8,887 nt of DNA from Bacteroidetes bacterium QH_10_64_19. GTDB lineage: Bacteria > Bacteroidota > Rhodothermia > Rhodothermales > Salinibacteraceae. This document shows, in pieces, positions 6,487 through 8,887 of the stretch; position 1 is the stretch's first letter, and the number at the start of each line of letters is the position of its first letter. A program made the position numbers and the translations under genes. Location: positions 1 through 8,887 of the forward strand of contig PXSY01000032.1 of NCBI GenBank assembly GCA_003023125.1, written 5' to 3'. Under the pieces are notes generated by a model, which was not told where the DNA came from, ran no database searches, and saw only the letters and a list, made by a program, of their open reading frames with translations.

Positions 6487-6652
6487 CGCCTCCTCTGCTT
6501 CTTTCCCGGCCATAGCGTTCTTTGAGCGTCGGAGGCACTTCTGTTCACCGAGTTTTCCCCGGACGGTCAACCGGGGGATCGGTACGACAATCGCATCTTG
6601 ACCTTGGCGGCCTGATGTTGTCCCCATCCGGAGCAGCCCGTATAGGCCCCAC

Positions 6653-6701
6653 GCCCCCTCTCGCCCGTGTGGTCCCGGCAGTGTCGGCGATCTGAGGGGG
6701 C
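6653..6701. promoter_or_regulatory. Strong long hairpin with competing downstream partner
   Basis: GCCCCCTC (6653-6660) pairs perfectly with GAGGGGGC (6694-6701). The helix continues as TCGCC (6661-6665) with GGCGA (6686-6690) across a 3-base bulge, giving 13 pairs and a 20-base loop. A second copy of GAGGGGG at 6747-6753 could pair with the same CCCCCTC. That copy is also partly used by another helix, CCTCGG (6706-6711) with CCGAGG (6745-6750). On the plus strand this would lie in a leader of the small membrane-protein gene, about 150-200 bases before its ATG. A leader regulator is possible but unproven. Confidence 0.3.
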
Positions 6702-6852
6702 AGAGCCTCGGTTCCGCAGGGAAAACTTTTAACATGCGATTGCCCCGAGGGGGTCGCTCCGCTCTTGCATTCCTCCGGACGTGGTGACGATGTTTGGGCC
6801 AGAATGACTCTCGGTCCCCTGCCCGCATCCTGCTTCCCGACCGCGCCCACTC

Positions 6853-7272
6853 ATGTCTGCCGTACCGACCGATTCGATTCAGTCGCGGGTGGTTCGCCAC
6901 CTCGACCCCCACGGCAGCGACGGGGCCCGGGCCGCCCTGTCCGGCGTTGTGGACCTGGAGGCCCTGGAGAAGCGCGAGTACGGGACGGTCCTTGCAACGG
7001 TGGAGCAGCGTCTCTCCCGGGCATGGTACTCGTTGCTGTCCATGATTCTGGCCGGAATCTACTTCGGGCTCCTCGTTGGCTTTTGGCTGATCGACGGATC
7101 GACCTGGGAGGCCATTGCCCTGTGGGCCGTTCCGGTGTTGCTGGTCTCGACCTACGGGGCGTACGCTGCTCACCAGACCATTCTCCAGATCCGCCACTTG
7201 GCCGAAGCACGAGCGCTGCTCCGGCTGCTCACCCAGCGCTCATCGCGCGGCGAGGGATCGGACGACGTCTAA
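6853..7272 (+). CDS. Small two-helix membrane protein, unknown function
   Basis: I do not recognise this 139-residue protein. It has a polar, charged N-terminal region (1-55) with a short helix around DLEALEKREYGTVLATVEQRL. Two hydrophobic segments follow: about 58-80 (WYSLLSMILAGIYFGLLVGFW) and 86-106 (WEAIALWAVPVLLVSTYGAY). Only a short acidic loop (DGSTWE) separates them, so it forms a membrane hairpin with both ends probably in the cytoplasm. The C-terminal part, QIRHLAEARALLRLLTQR (112-129), looks like an amphipathic helix. There is no signal peptide and there are no catalytic motifs. ATG 6853 is the first good start and lacks a Shine-Dalgarno sequence. It is divergent from the TerB-like gene and lies 98 bases before the aminopeptidase gene, so it may be co-transcribed with that gene. 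Confidence 0.75.
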   Translation: MSAVPTDSIQSRVVRHLDPHGSDGARAALSGVVDLEALEKREYGTVLATVEQRLSRAWYSLLSMILAGIYFGLLVGFWLIDGSTWEAIALWAVPVLLVSTYGAYAAHQTILQIRHLAEARALLRLLTQRSSRGEGSDDV

Positions 7273-7370
7273 AATCGTATCTGTTTTCCTAGCTTTCGGT
7301 CACGCATTTCCCCATCACATGACCGGTCCCGCCGCTCCGCCTCCACCTACCCGTTCGCAATTCTCGTTCG

Positions 7371-8777
7371 ATGTTCGATGCTTCTATCTATTGCTCGCGC
7401 CGCCGTACCCTCGTCCAGCAAGAGAACCCCGGCTCGGGACTTGTGCTATTGCCCGGGAATCGGCCGTCTCCGAAAAACTATGCCGCCAATACCCACTCCT
7501 TCCGTCAGGATAGTACCTTTCTGTACTACTTCGGCCTCGATCGGCCGAACCTCTACGGCCTGATCGACCTCGACGCGGGCACCGCCACGCTGTACGGCGA
7601 AGACGACACGCTCGACGACGTCATCTGGTCGGGAGGCCGCCCCTCCCTCCAGGAGGCAGCCTCCACCGTGGGGATTGAGTCCGTGGCCTCCCCCTCCGAT
7701 CTGGAGTCGGCGCTCGCCGATGCCCGAGACCGTAGCCGCCCCATTCACTTCCTTCCCCCATACCGCCCCGATCAGCGTCTTCAGTACGCGTCCCTACTGG
7801 GCATTCCCCCGCAGGAGCTCGACGCGCACGTGTCCGAGGCCCTGATCCGGGCCGTGGTCCGTCAGCGATCCCAGAAGACAGAGGCGGAAGTGGCCCAGCT
7901 CGAAGAGGCCCTGGAGCGGACTGCGCAGATTCACACGTATGCCCAGCGGCACGCCCAGCCCGGCATGACGGAACGCGAACTGGTGGGCGGCATGACGAAC
8001 CGTGTCACGGCGGCGGGGAGCAACTTCTCTTTCCCCCCCACCTGCTCCGTCCGCGGCGAAGTCCTGCACAACCATTCCTACCCGAACACTCTCGCTGACG
8101 GGGACCTTCTTCTAGTGGACGCCGGTGCAGAGTCTTCCCTGCACTACGCGGGCGACGTTACGCGGACGACGCCGGTCGGGGGGGCCTTCTCGGCACGCCA
8201 GCGACGCCTCTACAAAGCGGTCCTGGCCACGCAGAAGGCCGCCCTCGACATCCTGGCCCCCGGCGTGCCGTTCGTGGACGTGCATCTGCACGCGGCCCAG
8301 ACCCTCACCGAGCACCTCATGGAGATGCGCCTCATGCGCGGCAATCCGGCCGACGCGGTGGAGGCCGGGGCCCACGCCCTCTTCTTTCCCCACGGCCTGG
8401 GCCACATGGTGGGGCTCGACGTGCACGACATGGAGAGCCTGGGCGAGGAGCATGTGGGCTACGCGGACGACCAGACGCGGTCCGACCAGTTCGGCCTCCA
8501 TACGCTCCGCCTCGCCCGGCCCCTCCAGCCCGGCTTCGTGGTAAGCATAGAGCCCGGCTGCTACTTCATCCCGCCCCTTGCAGAACGCTGGCGCAGCGAG
8601 GGCCGCCACGACGCCTTCATCAACTACGACCGGGTGGACGACTTCCTCGGGGTCGGCGGCATCCGCATCGAAGACAATGTCCTGATCACGGACGACGAGC
8701 CTCGCGTCTTGGGCCCTGCCATCCCCAAGAGTGTCGACGCAGTGGAAGCGCAGGTCGGGGCTCCCGCGGAGGCGTGA
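7371..8777 (+). CDS. pepP: Xaa-Pro aminopeptidase (family M24B)
   Basis: This 468-residue cytoplasmic metallopeptidase (EC 3.4.11.9) removes an N-terminal residue that precedes proline. The AMP_N domain covers about 3-140 (RRRTLVQ, GLVLLPGN, FRQDSTFLYYFGL). The pita-bread catalytic domain runs from about 175 to 445. All five metal ligands can be placed: D250 (LLLVDAGAE), D262 (YAGDVTRT), H345 (FPHGLGHMVGLDVHD), E394 (SIEPGCYF) and E434 (GGIRIEDN). The catalytic histidines equivalent to E. coli H243, H350 and H361 are H233, H341 and H352. The gap between the first two ligands is one residue longer than in E. coli PepP. Length and motif order fit a complete PepP-type enzyme. ATG 7371 gives the family N-terminus MFDASIY..RR. 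A prolidase acting only on dipeptides is less likely, given the AMP_N domain and length. Confidence 0.94.
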   Translation: MFDASIYCSRRRTLVQQENPGSGLVLLPGNRPSPKNYAANTHSFRQDSTFLYYFGLDRPNLYGLIDLDAGTATLYGEDDTLDDVIWSGGRPSLQEAASTVGIESVASPSDLESALADARDRSRPIHFLPPYRPDQRLQYASLLGIPPQELDAHVSEALIRAVVRQRSQKTEAEVAQLEEALERTAQIHTYAQRHAQPGMTERELVGGMTNRVTAAGSNFSFPPTCSVRGEVLHNHSYPNTLADGDLLLVDAGAESSLHYAGDVTRTTPVGGAFSARQRRLYKAVLATQKAALDILAPGVPFVDVHLHAAQTLTEHLMEMRLMRGNPADAVEAGAHALFFPHGLGHMVGLDVHDMESLGEEHVGYADDQTRSDQFGLHTLRLARPLQPGFVVSIEPGCYFIPPLAERWRSEGRHDAFINYDRVDDFLGVGGIRIEDNVLITDDEPRVLGPAIPKSVDAVEAQVGAPAEA

Positions 8778-8802
8778 AAACTTGGCCGTCAAAGCGCCTC
8801 CG
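8767..8802 (+). terminator. Hairpin spanning the pepP stop codon, no U-tract
   Basis: CGGAGGCG (8767-8774) pairs perfectly with CGCCTCCG (8795-8802). A T-G pair extends the stem inward, leaving an 18-base loop that holds part of the stop codon. No T-run follows. Its position at the very end of pepP suggests 3'-end formation or protection. Confidence 0.35.
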
Positions 8803-8855
8803 GGCTATGTGTTGAAATCGACGGTCTGCCAGTATCCGCCCCCTCGGACGGCCAA
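8782..8855. repeat. 9-bp perfect inverted repeat downstream of pepP
   Basis: TTGGCCGTC (8782-8790) and GACGGCCAA (8847-8855) are exact inverted copies with a 56-base spacer. The left arm lies inside the loop of the pepP 3' hairpin, so the two structures would compete in RNA. They could also be protein-binding sites for the next, unseen gene. Nothing else in 8778-8887 is recognisable as coding. Confidence 0.3.
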
Positions 8856-8887
8856 CGCGAGATGACTCCGACATCGCCCCCCAGACG

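Larger units (their letters stand above)
6411..6852. other. 442-base divergent intergenic region
   Basis: This region separates two divergent genes. It contains the TerB-like gene's promoter (6455-6486, minus strand). It also has a perfect stem CCCCGG/CCGGGG flanked by a T-A pair and a T-G pair (6555-6578, loop of eight) and a large hairpin at 6653-6701. An AT-rich patch, AAAACTTTTAACAT (6722-6735), contains TAACAT, a weak -10-like sequence without a convincing -35. I see no convincing small coding sequence, tRNA or known riboswitch. The open frames crossing it on the minus strand are rich in Arg, Gly and Pro and look like by-products of GC-rich sequence. Confidence 0.5.

Noticed and set aside
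6411..6548. 46-residue N-terminal extension of the TerB-like protein
   Set aside because: The extension is basic and unlike the acidic helical protein, and a good promoter lies inside it.
6555..6578. Stem TTCCCCGG/CCGGGGGA considered as an intrinsic terminator
   Set aside because: The run of T precedes the stem on the plus strand, and on the minus strand the stem is followed by A, so neither direction fits.
6430..7197. Long minus-strand open frame across the intergenic region and the small membrane-protein gene
   Set aside because: Its translation is rich in Arg, Gly and Pro with no domain pattern, and it overlaps a frame with clear membrane helices. Long antisense frames are expected in GC-rich DNA.
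7290..7297. TAGCTTTC as a Bacteroidota -7 element for pepP
   Set aside because: It matches five of six defined bases but lacks a TTG at the required upstream distance.
8112..8792. Minus-strand open frame opposite the aminopeptidase
   Set aside because: It mirrors the conserved catalytic domain of pepP, has no recognisable motif of its own, and is a by-product of codon bias.
1..8887. Mobile elements, CRISPR arrays, tRNA and rRNA
   Set aside because: I looked for terminal repeats, transposase motifs, regularly spaced repeats and tRNA-like cloverleaf sequence and saw none.

Overview
The window is GC-rich, densely coding bacterial DNA. It most resembles a salt-in halophile of the Salinibacter/Rhodothermota (Bacteroidota-related) type. 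Three things suggest this: the encoded proteins are strongly acidic and poor in lysine (MoxR has 52 D+E against 23 K+R, with only 4 K); no start codon has a convincing Shine-Dalgarno sequence; and one promoter candidate fits the Bacteroidota TTG / TAnnTTTG pattern. The assignment is inference; no rRNA or other marker gene is present.

Left part (1-3959, + strand) is a cell-envelope folding cluster. It holds the C-terminal end of a large parvulin-type prolyl isomerase, a parvulin-like protein with an eroded catalytic domain and a possible lipoprotein signal, a full-length two-parvulin SurA chaperone with a clear signal peptide, and a MoxR AAA+ ATPase. The first three would help nascent outer-membrane and secreted proteins fold in the periplasm. 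MoxR is a cytoplasmic AAA+ chaperone that lies next to them but lacks its usual DUF58/vWA partners inside the window.

Middle part (3960-5605, + strand) carries a ferredoxin/flavodoxin-NADP+ reductase, preceded by a perfect 8-bp inverted repeat that may be an operator, and an FxsA-family inner-membrane protein with a long low-complexity acidic tail.

Right part: fxsA runs convergently, with a 7-bp gap, into a minus-strand gene (5613-6410) for a helical TerB-like protein made of two tandem copies of one unit of about 115 residues. A 442-base divergent intergenic region follows. It holds the promoter of that gene and a block able to form strong, partly competing hairpins. Next come a small two-helix membrane protein of unknown function (6853-7272) and an Xaa-Pro aminopeptidase (7371-8777) with all metal ligands intact.

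Hairpins without a U-tract sit at the 3' ends of moxR, fpr, fxsA and pepP and probably mark transcription-unit ends. I see no mobile element, CRISPR array, tRNA or rRNA. Most of the window is ordinary housekeeping. The least explained items are the duplicated TerB-like protein, the structured divergent intergenic region and the eroded parvulin.
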